A stretch of DNA of 64,000 nucleotides from Exiguobacterium sp. SL-9. GTDB taxonomy: Bacteria; Bacillota; Bacilli; Exiguobacteriales; Exiguobacteriaceae. Location: positions 744,001 to 808,000 of the forward strand of contig NZ_SJUO01000002.1 of assembly GCF_004336985.1 (NCBI RefSeq), given 5' to 3'. Below, piece by piece: positions 1 through 9,333 of the stretch (positions within the stretch are counted from its first letter, which is position 1; the number at the start of each line of letters is the position of its first letter). Both the position numbers and the translations under genes were made by a program. Below the pieces are notes generated by a model, which saw only the letters and a program-made list of their open reading frames with translations, was not told the DNA's origin and did no database searches.

Positions 1-376
1 TGTACTTATCGTCAGGGGAAACTTTCCAATGACGCAGCGCCGTATCGAGCAGCACTTGTGTCCCGAGAACGTTTGTCGTCAAAAACAGTTCGGGTTCGGT
101 GATGCTCCGATCCACGTGGGATTCTGCTGCGAAATGAACGACTTCGTCGACTTCATACGTCGTGAACAACCGCTCCATCACTTCTCGGTCACAAATATCG
201 GCTTTCTCGAAATGGTAAAGGGCATCCGATTCGAACTCCTGCAGGTTCTCCAGATTCCCTGCATACGTGAGCGCATCGACGTTAAGAATGCGGTATGTCG
301 GATGTTTTGCCCGAAAGTGTTTTATGAAATTTGAACCGATGAACCCGGCTCCGCCAGTCACTAGAATTGTTCGCAT
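1..376 (-). CDS. rfbB: dTDP-glucose 4,6-dehydratase, N-terminal part (runs off the window)
   Basis: Converts dTDP-glucose to dTDP-4-keto-6-deoxyglucose, using bound NAD, in the cytoplasm. Only the first 125 codons are inside the window and the gene continues past its left edge. The N-terminus reads [14 protein letters not shown], the Rossmann NAD-binding glycine motif of short-chain extended dehydrogenases, followed by VDALTYAGN and by [12 protein letters not shown], both typical of RfbB/RmlB. The ATG follows an AAGGAG ribosome site at good distance. It is the last gene in the window of the minus-strand operon that starts at capE, and its start lies inside the 3' end of rfbA. Whether rhamnose genes (rfbC/rfbD) follow cannot be seen. 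Family assignment is firm. Confidence 0.93.
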   Translation of the reverse strand, partial: MRTILVTGGAGFIGSNFIKHFRAKHPTYRILNVDALTYAGNLENLQEFESDALYHFEKADICDREVMERLFTTYEVDEVVHFAAESHVDRSITEPELFLTTNVLGTQVLLDTALRHWKVSPDDKY

Positions 377-1253
377 CCGTTTTCTCTCCTTCCTCGACGA
401 GTGATAAGAGATATTGTCCATAATCGGTCATCTTGAGCGTCAAACCGATATCTTTCAACTCGTCTCGTGTGATGAATCCGCGTCGCCAAGCAATCTCCTC
501 GAGGCAAGCAATGTAATAACCTTGACGCTCTTGGACCGTCTGGACGAACACGGACGCTTTAATCATGCCTTCTGGCGTCCCGGTATCGAGCCATGCCATC
601 CCTCGGCCGAACAGGACAACGTTCAACTCGCCGCGCTCGAGATACATGTTGTTGATTGATGTGATTTCAAGTTCACCTCTGGTGGAAGGCTCGACCCGTT
701 TAGCGAATTCGACGACCTGATTGTCGTAGAAGTAAAGGCCCGGAACCGCATAATTCGATTTGGGGACCGCTGGTTTTTCTTCGATCGAGACGACCCGATT
801 TTGACCATCGAACTCGACGACGCCAAAGGCGCGCGGATCTTTTACCGGATAACCGAAGACGGTCGCCCCTTGCTTTTTCGCTTGCGCGTGCTTCAAGAAA
901 CGCGTCAAATCCGGTCCATAAAACACGTTATCCCCTAAGATGAGACAGACCGAGTCATCACCGATGAAGTCCGCCCCTAGGATAAAGGCATCGGCCAGTC
1001 CGACCGGCTTCGTCTGCACTTTATAGGAGATGTCGATGCCGAGTTGATGTCCGTCTCCGAACAGTCGCTCGTACCCACCGATGTCTTGCGGGGTCGAAAT
1101 GAGTAAGATTTCCCGAATGCCGGCAAGCATCAAGACGGACATCGGATAGTAAATCAACGGCTTATCGTAGATTGGTAACAGTTGTTTGGAGACGGCCTTT
1201 GTCATCGGATAGAGGCGCGTTCCGTTCCCACCTGCTAATATAATGCCTTTCAT
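282..1253 (-). CDS. rfbA: glucose-1-phosphate thymidylyltransferase
   Basis: Makes dTDP-glucose from glucose-1-phosphate and dTTP, the first step of dTDP-sugar synthesis. [16 protein letters not shown] is the nucleotidyltransferase signature (GGxGTRLxP), and later motifs include [10 protein letters not shown] and VISIEEKP-type blocks. The start at the MKGII methionine overlaps the stop of the preceding aminotransferase gene by the ATGA pattern, which suggests coupling. At 323 codons the protein is about 30 residues longer than usual RfbA: the expected end (near YLLSLVEEG) is followed by a tail that is simply rfbB's first 95 nt read in another frame. The stop may have been lost, or the overlap may be real. 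It acts with rfbB and probably the adjacent aminotransferase. Confidence 0.94.
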   Translation of the reverse strand: MKGIILAGGNGTRLYPMTKAVSKQLLPIYDKPLIYYPMSVLMLAGIREILLISTPQDIGGYERLFGDGHQLGIDISYKVQTKPVGLADAFILGADFIGDDSVCLILGDNVFYGPDLTRFLKHAQAKKQGATVFGYPVKDPRAFGVVEFDGQNRVVSIEEKPAVPKSNYAVPGLYFYDNQVVEFAKRVEPSTRGELEITSINNMYLERGELNVVLFGRGMAWLDTGTPEGMIKASVFVQTVQERQGYYIACLEEIAWRRGFITRDELKDIGLTLKMTDYGQYLLSLVEEGEKTDANNSSDWRSRVHRFKFHKTLSGKTSDIPHS

Positions 1254-2428
1254 CGTTTCATCATCCTTTCTTGAATCACCATACAAATCCGTGTCACGTC
1301 TTCTAAGGCCAGGTCTGGATAAAGCGGGAGTGTCAGCACCCGCTCGGCAATCTCACGGGCGACGGGAGTACGACGGCTCGCAAACCGGTTCTGATTCCAC
1401 GCATAATCCGTCACGAGCGGATAGAAATACTTCCGGGTGAAGATGCCTTCCTTCGCCAAGGCGTCATACAACTCATCCCGTCGATTCTCTTCCGCTGTCA
1501 AGATGACGGGATAATACGAATGGTTTGTTTCGACCCCGGATTGAGGTGTCAGGATTCGAATCCCTTGAACGTTGTTGAGCAACGCATCATATTGCTCACG
1601 TACGCGTTTCCGTCGTCTGATCGTCTCATCGATATGACGCAAGTTACACAACCCCATCGCTGCCTGAAACTCATTCATCTTGGCGTTGCCCCCCGGTACT
1701 TCCACCGTTTCCGGACCAGTGATGCCAAAGTTCTTCAACTGGTCGAAACGGGCTTTCAACGCCGGTTCATTGTACGTCAAGGCGCCTCCTTCAATCGTAT
1801 GAAATACTTTCGTGGCGTGGAAACTGAACATCGAGATGTCACCGAACGTACCGATTCCTCGCCCGTTCACGTTGACGCCGAACGTGTGGGCCGCATCATA
1901 AATCACTTTCAGGTTGTGACGCTTGGCAATCGCCTCGATCAGTTCGACGTCACATACATTTCCGTACACATGGACGGGAAGGATGGCCGAGGTTTTTGTC
2001 GTGATCAGTCGCTCTATTTTTGTGGCATCGAGCGTAAAATCGTCTGGACGGATATCTCCGTATACGGGTGTCAATCCTTTGCGAATTAAGGCGTGGCTCG
2101 TCGAAGCAAAGGTGAACGGGGTTGTGATGACTTCACCTGTCAATCCGAGCGCCTCGATTGCTGCCTCGAGCGCCAAGTGTCCGTTCGTGAATAGGGAAAG
2201 TTGCTCGACTCCTAAATAATCAATCAGCTCGTGCTCGAGTTGTTGATGTTTGGTGCCGTTGTTCGTCAACCATCCCGACGTCCACAATTCACGAATCTCA
2301 TCCGTATACTCTTCAAACGATGGGAGCGCGGATTTGGTGACGGGAATCGCTTTTAGGATAGATTCAGGCTTATTTGATGCGGGATGGGACGGGAATGCGG
2401 CGGATTGGATATCGACGATGTGTAGCAT
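1250..2428 (-). CDS. DegT/DnrJ/EryC1/StrS-family sugar aminotransferase
   Basis: PLP-dependent aminotransferase of nucleotide-linked keto-sugars. Visible marks are the N-terminal [10 protein letters not shown] block, the substrate-loop [19 protein letters not shown], and the PLP lysine in [14 protein letters not shown]. These resemble VioA-type enzymes that aminate dTDP-4-keto-6-deoxyglucose, and the neighbours rfbA and rfbB would supply exactly that substrate. The product (a dTDP-4-amino-4,6-dideoxyhexose or a 3-amino isomer) is inference. The start is fixed by AGGAGG seven bases ahead of the ATG. About 25 N-terminal residues precede the usual family start. It sits between wbqC-like and rfbA with an ATGA overlap to rfbA. 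Confidence 0.88.
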   Translation of the reverse strand: MLHIVDIQSAAFPSHPASNKPESILKAIPVTKSALPSFEEYTDEIRELWTSGWLTNNGTKHQQLEHELIDYLGVEQLSLFTNGHLALEAAIEALGLTGEVITTPFTFASTSHALIRKGLTPVYGDIRPDDFTLDATKIERLITTKTSAILPVHVYGNVCDVELIEAIAKRHNLKVIYDAAHTFGVNVNGRGIGTFGDISMFSFHATKVFHTIEGGALTYNEPALKARFDQLKNFGITGPETVEVPGGNAKMNEFQAAMGLCNLRHIDETIRRRKRVREQYDALLNNVQGIRILTPQSGVETNHSYYPVILTAEENRRDELYDALAKEGIFTRKYFYPLVTDYAWNQNRFASRRTPVAREIAERVLTLPLYPDLALEDVTRICMVIQERMMKR

Positions 2429-2438
2429 AAAGCACCTC

Positions 2439-3155
2439 CTAGGTCACTTGGCGATTCGAGACGCGTGCGTAACGTTTCAGCATGAGTTGGATATCCGATT
2501 TGGAACAATACATCATCACGTCGATGATGGACAAATTCGCTTGGAACGGGAATGGTCCTTGATGATACGTGACTGGCTCGGTCACGACGAACGACAAGTC
2601 GATTCCCGCCTGTTCGAACACATCGGTATCGTACAAGGCCATCCCGTTGATCGCATTCACGTAATGCGTCGCCCCTAACTGCTGACACATCTTGAGGATT
2701 CTCGCTTGGCCCTTCAATTCAACCCCAGCGCTCAACTCTGATGAAAGCATGAATGTCGTCGAAATGCCGAGATACCGAGCGATTTCCTCGATGCCGTATG
2801 CCAAATACTTACCGACGTTTCGTTCAGGGGCACGAATCACACGCTCGAGCAACGGGAAGACGTGTTCAAACTGAGGGGCTTTGTGATAGGCATGTCGCAA
2901 CAACTTCAACTGTTGCTCGACAATCTCATTTGGTTGCGCCCGCTCATGGTCGCAAATCAAACGATTTTGGCTCATCTTTTGAATCGATAACGTGAACGGG
3001 TGAGGGTTTCCGTCAAGCAGGATTCGATTTCGGTGAATCCACCCTTTTTTGATAAAATGAACGTCGTCATACACAACGAATGTATCGACCGCATGGATCA
3101 ACTGGAAGTACCCGATATAAGGGAAAAAATAAGGTTGCATGATGGCCACGTTCAT
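2439..3155 (-). CDS. WbqC family protein
   Basis: A 238-residue protein of the WbqC-like family, found in O-antigen and capsule clusters, often beside sugar aminotransferase genes. The N-terminal MNVAIMQPYFFPYIGYFQLI is the hallmark of the family, followed by VYDDVHFIKKGWIHRNR. The biochemical role is not established with certainty; its place next to an aminotransferase suggests that it helps modify the amino sugar, for example by acylation, but that is inference. The ATG is preceded by AAGGAGA. It lies 13 nt after the preceding glycosyltransferase and 10 nt before the aminotransferase, so it is part of the same transcript. Confidence 0.85.
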   Translation of the reverse strand: MNVAIMQPYFFPYIGYFQLIHAVDTFVVYDDVHFIKKGWIHRNRILLDGNPHPFTLSIQKMSQNRLICDHERAQPNEIVEQQLKLLRHAYHKAPQFEHVFPLLERVIRAPERNVGKYLAYGIEEIARYLGISTTFMLSSELSAGVELKGQARILKMCQQLGATHYVNAINGMALYDTDVFEQAGIDLSFVVTEPVTYHQGPFPFQANLSIIDVMMYCSKSDIQLMLKRYARVSNRQVT

Positions 3156-3167
3156 GACGTCTCTCCT

Positions 3168-4298
3168 TTACGAAATGATTTGTTTCGCACGCAACGTGTC
3201 ATAATATCCTTTGGCCGTGACATCGTTTCGATGGAATTTGACGAGTTCCCGCGATAACATGCCATGTTCGATGAGTCGCTCCGGATGTTCGAGGTACTGT
3301 TCAATCCCTTGTTCAATCGACTCGACCGTGACGTCACACATATAGCAGTTTTCCCCGTCGACGGAGTGATGAGAGACATTATTGATTTGATCGCTGATGA
3401 CGACTCCCATCCCTGACGCTCTCGCCTCGATGATCGTCCCATTCCCGTTCGAATACGTGGCCGGCAGCACCAAGATGTCCGCTTGTTCATACACTTTTGG
3501 CATCTCGTCCCACGCCCGAATCTCATCTAAGAAGTGGACGTTCTTCACCTCGTGCTCAGCGATGTAGGCTTTGCACGCTTCGAGCTGTTGCCCTGAATTG
3601 TTCAAGTAAAGTTCGAGCGAATAGCGGGTTGATAAATTCCGATATGCCTCTAACACGAGCAGCGGCTGATAGCGTTCGACGAGTCGATTCGCAAACAGAA
3701 GTTTGAACGTGTCGCCCGGCTGTTTCCGTCTCAATCCGTGATCGAAGTACGCATCGATGTCCTGGGCGTACGTCGCATGCACCACTTTGTCAGGATCAAA
3801 TCCGAGATGTTCCTTGAATTGCTCGACCGCGACCGTACCCATCCCGAAAAATAAATCGGCATCCTTGAACATCCAGTGCAACAGTCTCGTTTTGTATGGA
3901 TTATCCTGAGGATTTGTCAGCCGCGCGGAAGGATCGTCGTCGTTTTGCAACGGGCGAAGCGGTTCGCTCATGATGACGGTTTTAATTCCGAACAGTTTTG
4001 CCAGTCTCACGATCACGGCATGGCCAGCCATGAATCCGCCGAGTAAGATGACGTCCGGTTTGAACCGAATCAGCTCCGGAATCAGACCGAGTGAGAGATA
4101 CCCGATTTTAGGGAACCACTTCGAATACGTCAGTACCTGACATTTGTCACCGAGTGGGATTTTCCACCAGTCCGGTCGGTTTTGGTCGAGATGTTCATAA
4201 AACCAAAACTCAGCATCGAAATATTCTTCTAGCGCGTAACATAATTTCACTTGGTAAGGGGACGCGATGTTCCCGATAAAAACGAGTTTTTGTTTCAT
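3168..4298 (-). CDS. GT-B fold glycosyltransferase (family 4 type)
   Basis: Cytoplasmic glycosyltransferase adding one sugar of the repeat unit to the lipid carrier. The C-terminal half has the GT-B donor site pattern: LLFANRLVERYQPLLVLEAY, VHFLDEIRAWDEMPKVYEQADILVLPATYSNGNGTIIEARASGMGVVISD, in which the E of the IIEA block is the nucleotide-sugar-binding glutamate of GT4. The N-terminal acceptor domain is less typical of the family. Its start has a strong AAAGGAGGGTGAACG site, and the ATG overlaps the stop of capG by four bases. Donor and linkage cannot be told from sequence; neighbours suggest an N-acetylfucosaminyl or amino-deoxyhexose transfer. Confidence 0.85.
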   Translation of the reverse strand: MKQKLVFIGNIASPYQVKLCYALEEYFDAEFWFYEHLDQNRPDWWKIPLGDKCQVLTYSKWFPKIGYLSLGLIPELIRFKPDVILLGGFMAGHAVIVRLAKLFGIKTVIMSEPLRPLQNDDDPSARLTNPQDNPYKTRLLHWMFKDADLFFGMGTVAVEQFKEHLGFDPDKVVHATYAQDIDAYFDHGLRRKQPGDTFKLLFANRLVERYQPLLVLEAYRNLSTRYSLELYLNNSGQQLEACKAYIAEHEVKNVHFLDEIRAWDEMPKVYEQADILVLPATYSNGNGTIIEARASGMGVVISDQINNVSHHSVDGENCYMCDVTVESIEQGIEQYLEHPERLIEHGMLSRELVKFHRNDVTAKGYYDTLRAKQIIS

Positions 4299-5452
4299 CG
4301 TTCACCCTCCTTTACAGTTTGGCGGGGGTCGATCGTGCCTTTCCACACTTCGCGTCGGACGTAATCCGTGTACGAGATCAAGATCCGGACCACTTTGTCC
4401 GAAACGTTCGGCATGCTGTAATCGCTGACGATGCGTGGCCGCTCCTGCTCCATGACGACCGACAACCCTTGCAAGATTCGCTCTTTCTCAAGTCCGACCA
4501 TCAAGACGGCCCCTTCTTCCATCGCTTCTGGCCGCTCGTGCGTCTCTCGGATATTCAATCCTCTCAACCCGAGGATAGACGACTCCTCGCTAATCGTTCC
4601 ACTATCACTGAGCACCGCTTTGGCATGCAGTTGCAGGTGGTTATAGTCGACAAATCCGAGCGGCTTGAGTAGCCGCACTAGCGGATGAAACGAGACGTTC
4701 AATTCATGGATTCGCTTCATCGTCCGCGGATGCGTGCTGACGATGACAGGTAATTCATATTGCCCCGCGATCGCGTTCAAACTGTCAACGAGTGCCAAAA
4801 AGTGTGCGTCGGAGTTGACGTTCTCTTCGCGATGCGCCGAGACGATGAAGTAGTGGTCGTTAGTCAACTCGAGTCGGCTCAGGACGTCCGACTGTTCAAT
4901 CGCCTCTCGTTTGGACATCAACACCTCAAACATCGGACTTCCCGTCTTGATGATCCGTTCCGCCGGAATTCCTTCGCGGAGAAGGTATTCCCGGGCGATA
5001 TCGCTATACGTCAAATTCACGTCCGCCGTATGATCGACGATTTTCCGATTGATTTCTTCCGGGACACGCTGATCGAAGCAACGGTTTCCTGCTTCCATAT
5101 GGAAAATCGGGATTTTCCGGCGTTTGGCTGCGATTGCCGCGAGACAAGAGTTCGTATCTCCGAGAATCAATACCGCGTCCGGACGCTCGAGCTCGAGCAC
5201 AGGGTCGACTTGGATGAGTATGTTGCCAATCGTCTCAATCGGGCTTCCCGTCGCGGAATTTAGGAAGTAATCAGGTTTTCGCAAAGCGAAATCCTCGAAG
5301 AACACTTCGTTCAATTCATAGTCGTAATTTTGTCCCGTGTGCACGAGGACGTGCTCGATGGCCTCAGCGTGTTCGAGCTTCTGAATAACGGCCGACAGGC
5401 GTATGATTTCGGGACGAGTCCCGACGATCGTCATCACTTTGAGTCGTTTCAT
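4295..5452 (-). CDS. capG: UDP-N-acetylglucosamine 2-epimerase-type enzyme of the UDP-FucNAc pathway
   Basis: Non-hydrolysing UDP-GlcNAc 2-epimerase fold (WecB/CapG/FnlC). Motifs: MTIVGTRPEIIRL at the N-terminus, HTGQNYD, LGDTNSCLAA, HMEAGNRCFDQRVPEEINRK, SAHREENV, and SDSGTISEES near the C-terminus. In the Cap5 pathway the third enzyme inverts C2 to give UDP-N-acetyl-L-fucosamine. Because capE and capF homologues lie directly upstream, CapG is preferred over plain MnaA. The start was moved inward to MKRLKV because GGAGGTGCAAG precedes it; the upstream 17 in-frame codons lie inside capF. The first 89 nt are shared with the 3' end of capF in another frame. Confidence 0.9.
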   Translation of the reverse strand: MKRLKVMTIVGTRPEIIRLSAVIQKLEHAEAIEHVLVHTGQNYDYELNEVFFEDFALRKPDYFLNSATGSPIETIGNILIQVDPVLELERPDAVLILGDTNSCLAAIAAKRRKIPIFHMEAGNRCFDQRVPEEINRKIVDHTADVNLTYSDIAREYLLREGIPAERIIKTGSPMFEVLMSKREAIEQSDVLSRLELTNDHYFIVSAHREENVNSDAHFLALVDSLNAIAGQYELPVIVSTHPRTMKRIHELNVSFHPLVRLLKPLGFVDYNHLQLHAKAVLSDSGTISEESSILGLRGLNIRETHERPEAMEEGAVLMVGLEKERILQGLSVVMEQERPRIVSDYSMPNVSDKVVRILISYTDYVRREVWKGTIDPRQTVKEGER

Positions 5453-6563
5453 CTTGCACCTCCATAAAGTATGTGTCCGGGTTGTTCGGGTCATAGGCCT
5501 CATTCACCCACATGACGGTCACCAAGTCGGTCGTTCCGATGTTCTCAATGTTGTGCGTATAGCCGGTCGGGATGTCGAGCACACGCATCATCTCTCCTGT
5601 GACGTGATACGTATGGACCTCATTCTCTCCAACCTTGCGAAAACGAATCAACGCTTCGCCACTGACCACGAGGAACTTCTCATTTTTCGTGTGGTGCCAG
5701 TGATTCCCTTTCGTGATGCCGGGCTTGGCGACGTTAATCGACACTTGTCCCCGTTCCGGCGTCCGAATGAACTCCGTGAACGAACCGCGCGCATCTTCAT
5801 TCAGTTTTAAATCATAGGCGAAGCGGTCGACAGGCAAGTAACTGAGATACGTACTGTATAGCTGTTTCGTAAACGAATCGTCGAGTTGCGGAACGGTCAA
5901 GTTCTGGCGACTGTCTTTGAACGTCTGTAACAAATCGGCGATGTAGCCGAGCTCGATTGGTGGGTGGACTGTAACTTCTTCCTCATACACGGCCGCCGTT
6001 CGCCCTCTCGTATCGAGCAAGTTGACCAACGTCTCGAGCACGTCATCGATATACGCCAATTGTACGGGCCGCGCCGGATCATGAATTTCTAACGGCAAGT
6101 CGCGCGCCGCACGATAACAAAACGTCGCGACGACACTGTTATAGTTCGGTCGACCCCACTTTCCAAACAGGTTCGGGAAGCGGAACAGATGGATGGTGCG
6201 TCCTGTTTGCTCATGATCTCGTCTCAAGACATTTTCCGCCTCGAGTTTGCTTCGTCCGTAGGGATTGTCCTGTGTCGCTTGAATCGAAGAGGCGAACATG
6301 ATCGGCGCGTCATTCGCATGAGCAGCCAATGATGCGACCAGTCGTTTGGTGGATCCGGTGTTCCCTTCCACAAAGTCAGTTTCCGTTTCCGAACGGTTCA
6401 CCCCAGCCAAGTGATAGACGAACTCAGCGTGTTGGCAAAATCGTTGAAACTCGATTTCCGACGTATCGCGCGTGGACGAGAAAACCTCATGGCCCCGCGC
6501 CGTTAACTCGGCGACTAAATTCTTGCCGATGAATCCAGCTGCCCCGGTGACGAGAATCTTCAT
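5364..6563 (-). CDS. capF: UDP-2-acetamido-2,6-dideoxyhexose reductase/epimerase with C-terminal cupin
   Basis: Second enzyme of UDP-N-acetyl-L-fucosamine synthesis, a bifunctional C3-epimerase and NADPH-dependent C4-reductase. The N-terminus MKILVTGAAGFIGKNL is a Rossmann motif, with YGRSKLEAE for the YxxxK pair. From about residue 260 a cupin domain appears (ARGSFTEFIRTPERGQVSIN, GITKGNHWHHTKNEKFLVV), where the His pair binds metal as in S. aureus CapF. The expected end is NPDTYFMEV; here it continues 30 residues through the capG start. The codon after MEV is CAA, one base from TAA. The start overlaps the capE stop by ATGA. Confidence 0.92.
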   Translation of the reverse strand: MKILVTGAAGFIGKNLVAELTARGHEVFSSTRDTSEIEFQRFCQHAEFVYHLAGVNRSETETDFVEGNTGSTKRLVASLAAHANDAPIMFASSIQATQDNPYGRSKLEAENVLRRDHEQTGRTIHLFRFPNLFGKWGRPNYNSVVATFCYRAARDLPLEIHDPARPVQLAYIDDVLETLVNLLDTRGRTAAVYEEEVTVHPPIELGYIADLLQTFKDSRQNLTVPQLDDSFTKQLYSTYLSYLPVDRFAYDLKLNEDARGSFTEFIRTPERGQVSINVAKPGITKGNHWHHTKNEKFLVVSGEALIRFRKVGENEVHTYHVTGEMMRVLDIPTGYTHNIENIGTTDLVTVMWVNEAYDPNNPDTYFMEVQDETTQSDDDRRDSSRNHTPVGRYSEARTR

Positions 6564-7585
6564 GATACTTTCACCCAGCTCGCGAGTTCTTGTTGGATAT
6601 AAGGTAGGGTCAACAACAGTTGCTTCACTTGCTCGACGTTCAACTGTTCTGTGTTGGCCGAGTTGTATTCGCCCTCGACCGTCAAACGTTTGCTGCCTTC
6701 ATTAAAATATTTATCGTAGTTCAAGTCGCGCGTGTCAGCCGGCACCCGGTAGAAGCCGCCCATGTCTTCCGCGACGACATTTTCTTCGCGTGTCAACAGC
6801 GTCTCGTACGACTTCTCGCCATGCCGTGTGCCGATGATTTTGATCGGGTTGTTCGCATGGAACAGTTCGAGCAATGCTTGCGCCAACACCTCGATTGTGG
6901 ACGCAGGTGATTTTTGAACCATGATGTCTCCTGCACGTGCATGCTTGAACGCGAAGACGACGAGTTCGACCGCATCTTCTAGACTCATCAAGAACCTTGT
7001 CATGAACGGGTCCGTCACGGTCAACGGCTCCCCTCGTTTGATTTGATCCACGAATAGTGGAATCACAGATCCCCGTGATGCCATGACGTTTCCATAACGT
7101 GTGCCACAAATCAATGTTTGCTCCGGTCCGACGGCTTTTGCTTTGGCGACGAACACTTTTTCCATCATCGCCTTGGAGATGCCCATCGCGTTGATCGGAT
7201 AGGCCGCCTTGTCGGTCGATAGACAAATGACCTTTTGGACTTTTTGCTCGATGGCCGCGTTCAAGACGTTATCCGTTCCGAGTACGTTCGTCTTCACTGC
7301 TTCTAAAGGAAAGAATTCACATGACGGGACTTGTTTCAACGCCGCCGCGTGGAATACATAATCGACTCCATACATCGCGTTGCGCACACTGTTCACATCC
7401 CGCACATCGCCGATATAAAATTTGAGTTTGTCGTCATGATAGAGCTTGCGCATGTCGTCCTGTTTCTTTTCATCTCGTGAAAAGATTCGAATCTCTTTAA
7501 TATCCGTTTTCAGGAATCGCTGCATGACGGCGTTTCCGAATGAGCCGGTACCTCCAGTGATCAATAATGTTTTATCTTTAAACAT
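6560..7585 (-). CDS. capE: UDP-N-acetylglucosamine 4,6-dehydratase/5-epimerase
   Basis: First enzyme of the UDP-L-FucNAc pathway, converting UDP-GlcNAc to a 4-keto-6-deoxy-L-sugar. Features: TLLITGGTGSFGNAVMQRF Rossmann motif, VFHAAALKQVP, LSTDKAAYPINAMGISKAMMEK with the Met-x3-Lys triad that replaces Tyr-x3-Lys in CapE/FlaA1 enzymes, and RYGNVMASRGSVIPLF. Its 341 residues match the short soluble form (CapE/FnlA), not the long membrane-bound EpsC/PglF type. The ATG follows AAAGGAGAGGATTCGCA. It is the first gene of the eight-gene minus-strand run capE-capF-capG-GT-wbqC-aminotransferase-rfbA-rfbB, separated from wzx by a terminator. Confidence 0.93.
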   Translation of the reverse strand: MFKDKTLLITGGTGSFGNAVMQRFLKTDIKEIRIFSRDEKKQDDMRKLYHDDKLKFYIGDVRDVNSVRNAMYGVDYVFHAAALKQVPSCEFFPLEAVKTNVLGTDNVLNAAIEQKVQKVICLSTDKAAYPINAMGISKAMMEKVFVAKAKAVGPEQTLICGTRYGNVMASRGSVIPLFVDQIKRGEPLTVTDPFMTRFLMSLEDAVELVVFAFKHARAGDIMVQKSPASTIEVLAQALLELFHANNPIKIIGTRHGEKSYETLLTREENVVAEDMGGFYRVPADTRDLNYDKYFNEGSKRLTVEGEYNSANTEQLNVEQVKQLLLTLPYIQQELASWVKVS

Positions 7586-7760
7586 TGCGAATCCTCTCCT
7601 TTGTCATGATGTCAGGTGCTTCTAAAGGTGATGGGAAAGTTGAGTTGGAAACAATTGCAATGAGGTTGATACTATCGTGTTACCCGTCTCATTATGAGAA
7701 TAGGAAAGAAATGTCTATCATTTTTTTGAAAGATGACATGTCGAATGTTTGTACTCCACG

Positions 7761-7787
7761 AAAAAAGACACCCCGTTCAGGATGTCT
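7761..7787 (-). terminator. Rho-independent terminator after wzx
   Basis: On the minus strand GACATCC, a six-base loop and GGGTGTC (one G-U pair) are followed by six T. The stem overlaps the last codons of wzx. The following 175 bases (7586-7760) contain no gene and must hold the promoter of the capE operon; I see no clear -35/-10 pair there. Confidence 0.75.
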
Positions 7788-9318
7788 TCGATGCATGACG
7801 GACAAACCCACGCAACAACGCTTTTTCATCATCCCGGAACGTGAAGATCCATAAGAAGAGAAAGTAGGCGCCACCGAGTACAACCGCTTTAAACAGGAAA
7901 TGCACGAGCGACTCGACAGGCAGGTATCGTTGAAGCAAGAAACCGAGAGTTCCAAGAAAAAGCAAAGCCGGCGCAATCTTCACATGACATTCATAGAAAA
8001 ATGTCCACATACTCAACTTTAAAACGCGGACATACACGACGTTCATGAAAATCACGGTGCCAATCAAGTTACCGACCAATATGGCACTCGCAGCACCAAT
8101 CGCCCCGTAATGCGGTGACAAGAGCAGTGACAACACCACACTGACCGTTGCGACGATGAGCGACGCGAACGCCCGGTATTTGATTTGATTGACCGCAATC
8201 AACGTCGTATAGGCGATTTCTTGCGTCAGCGTGATGATTCCCGGGAGGATCAACAACAGGGCGACCGTATAGGATGGGAAGAAGTCTGGACCGACCCAAA
8301 GTCCGATAAACTCTCGACCCATCGTCGCAAAACTGACGATAATCAAGCCGACGATGAACAATTGGATGCGTCCGACACGAATCAACAGATGATTTAGTTC
8401 CGACTGGCGATTATAGGTCGTCATGCGTGTAACTTTCGGTAAGAACAGCGATCCAATCGCTGATGAGATCGTCCAGACGTACCCTTCAATCACCATCCCG
8501 ATTGAGAACAAAGCAATTGAGGCACTGCTCGCCAACGCACCGAGAATGGTCGGGGTGATGTTGAGGATGAAGCGTTGAGCGATGGCGATGACGGTAGTCC
8601 AAGACGAGAAGGTAAAGATGTCTCGATACATCGAACGACTGTTATGCAAAAAATCGATGGCCGTCTCCGTTTTTCGAAGTAGATAAATTCCTTTCCCGAT
8701 GATGATGGATAACCCGACGATGGCGTTGACAAAGACGAGTGCATATAAGCCGAACCCGAACAGGAGCGCCCCGACCATCAGGATGACGGTCGACACTTTT
8801 TCCATCAAGTTGAACCAGTTGAGGACGACGAACCGTTCGTTCGCGATAAAAATGCCGTTGAACGGTTTCGTCGGGAACAAGACGACGATGTAAAAGCCGA
8901 CCATGATGTACAACACTTGGAGCGTCTCCACTTCAGCAGGCGATAGACTGGCGTAAATCGTGTCGATCATCATATAGACCCCGATCAGAACGAGGCCGAT
9001 CAACACCGCGATCCCGATAAACAGTTTGAAGGCGACACCGAGGAAACGGGACGCCCCTTCTGAATCTCCGAGCGCGTGATATTTTGACAAGAACCGTGAC
9101 ACCGCCGCCTCTAAGCCAAAATCCATGGCGAAGATACTGACGAGTGACAGCGAGAGCATATAGAGTCCGTAGTTCGCCTTCCCGATTTCCGCAATCATCC
9201 ATGGCGTATAAAACAAACCGGCGAGAATATTGAATCCGATGGCGGCGTAAGACATGAGGACGCCAATCTTAATTTGACGCGAACTTTTTTGTTCATCAAA
9301 TTCCACTTTCGTCGTCAT
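7777..9318 (-). CDS. wzx: Wzx-type polysaccharide flippase (MVF/MATE-like)
   Basis: Integral membrane protein of about 513 residues with roughly 12-14 hydrophobic helices, starting with IGVLMSYAAIGFNILAGLFYTPWM and ending with paired helices near the C-terminus. It should flip the undecaprenyl-linked repeat unit across the membrane. AVSRFLSKYHALGDSEGA after the first helices is typical of polysaccharide exporters of this superfamily. The start chosen is the ATG of MTTKVEF, eight bases after GGGGAGG; a GTG three codons earlier overlaps the ribosome site. It is the last gene of the cpsC operon and its stop lies in the terminator stem. Confidence 0.9.
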   Translation of the reverse strand: MTTKVEFDEQKSSRQIKIGVLMSYAAIGFNILAGLFYTPWMIAEIGKANYGLYMLSLSLVSIFAMDFGLEAAVSRFLSKYHALGDSEGASRFLGVAFKLFIGIAVLIGLVLIGVYMMIDTIYASLSPAEVETLQVLYIMVGFYIVVLFPTKPFNGIFIANERFVVLNWFNLMEKVSTVILMVGALLFGFGLYALVFVNAIVGLSIIIGKGIYLLRKTETAIDFLHNSRSMYRDIFTFSSWTTVIAIAQRFILNITPTILGALASSASIALFSIGMVIEGYVWTISSAIGSLFLPKVTRMTTYNRQSELNHLLIRVGRIQLFIVGLIIVSFATMGREFIGLWVGPDFFPSYTVALLLILPGIITLTQEIAYTTLIAVNQIKYRAFASLIVATVSVVLSLLLSPHYGAIGAASAILVGNLIGTVIFMNVVYVRVLKLSMWTFFYECHVKIAPALLFLGTLGFLLQRYLPVESLVHFLFKAVVLGGAYFLFLWIFTFRDDEKALLRGFVRHASKTS

Positions 9319-9333
9319 CAGATTCACCTCCCC

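Noticed and set aside
1-4298. Rhamnose (rfbABCD) pathway
   Set aside because: Only rfbA and the start of rfbB are visible; rfbC and rfbD are absent within the window, and an aminotransferase is in their place.
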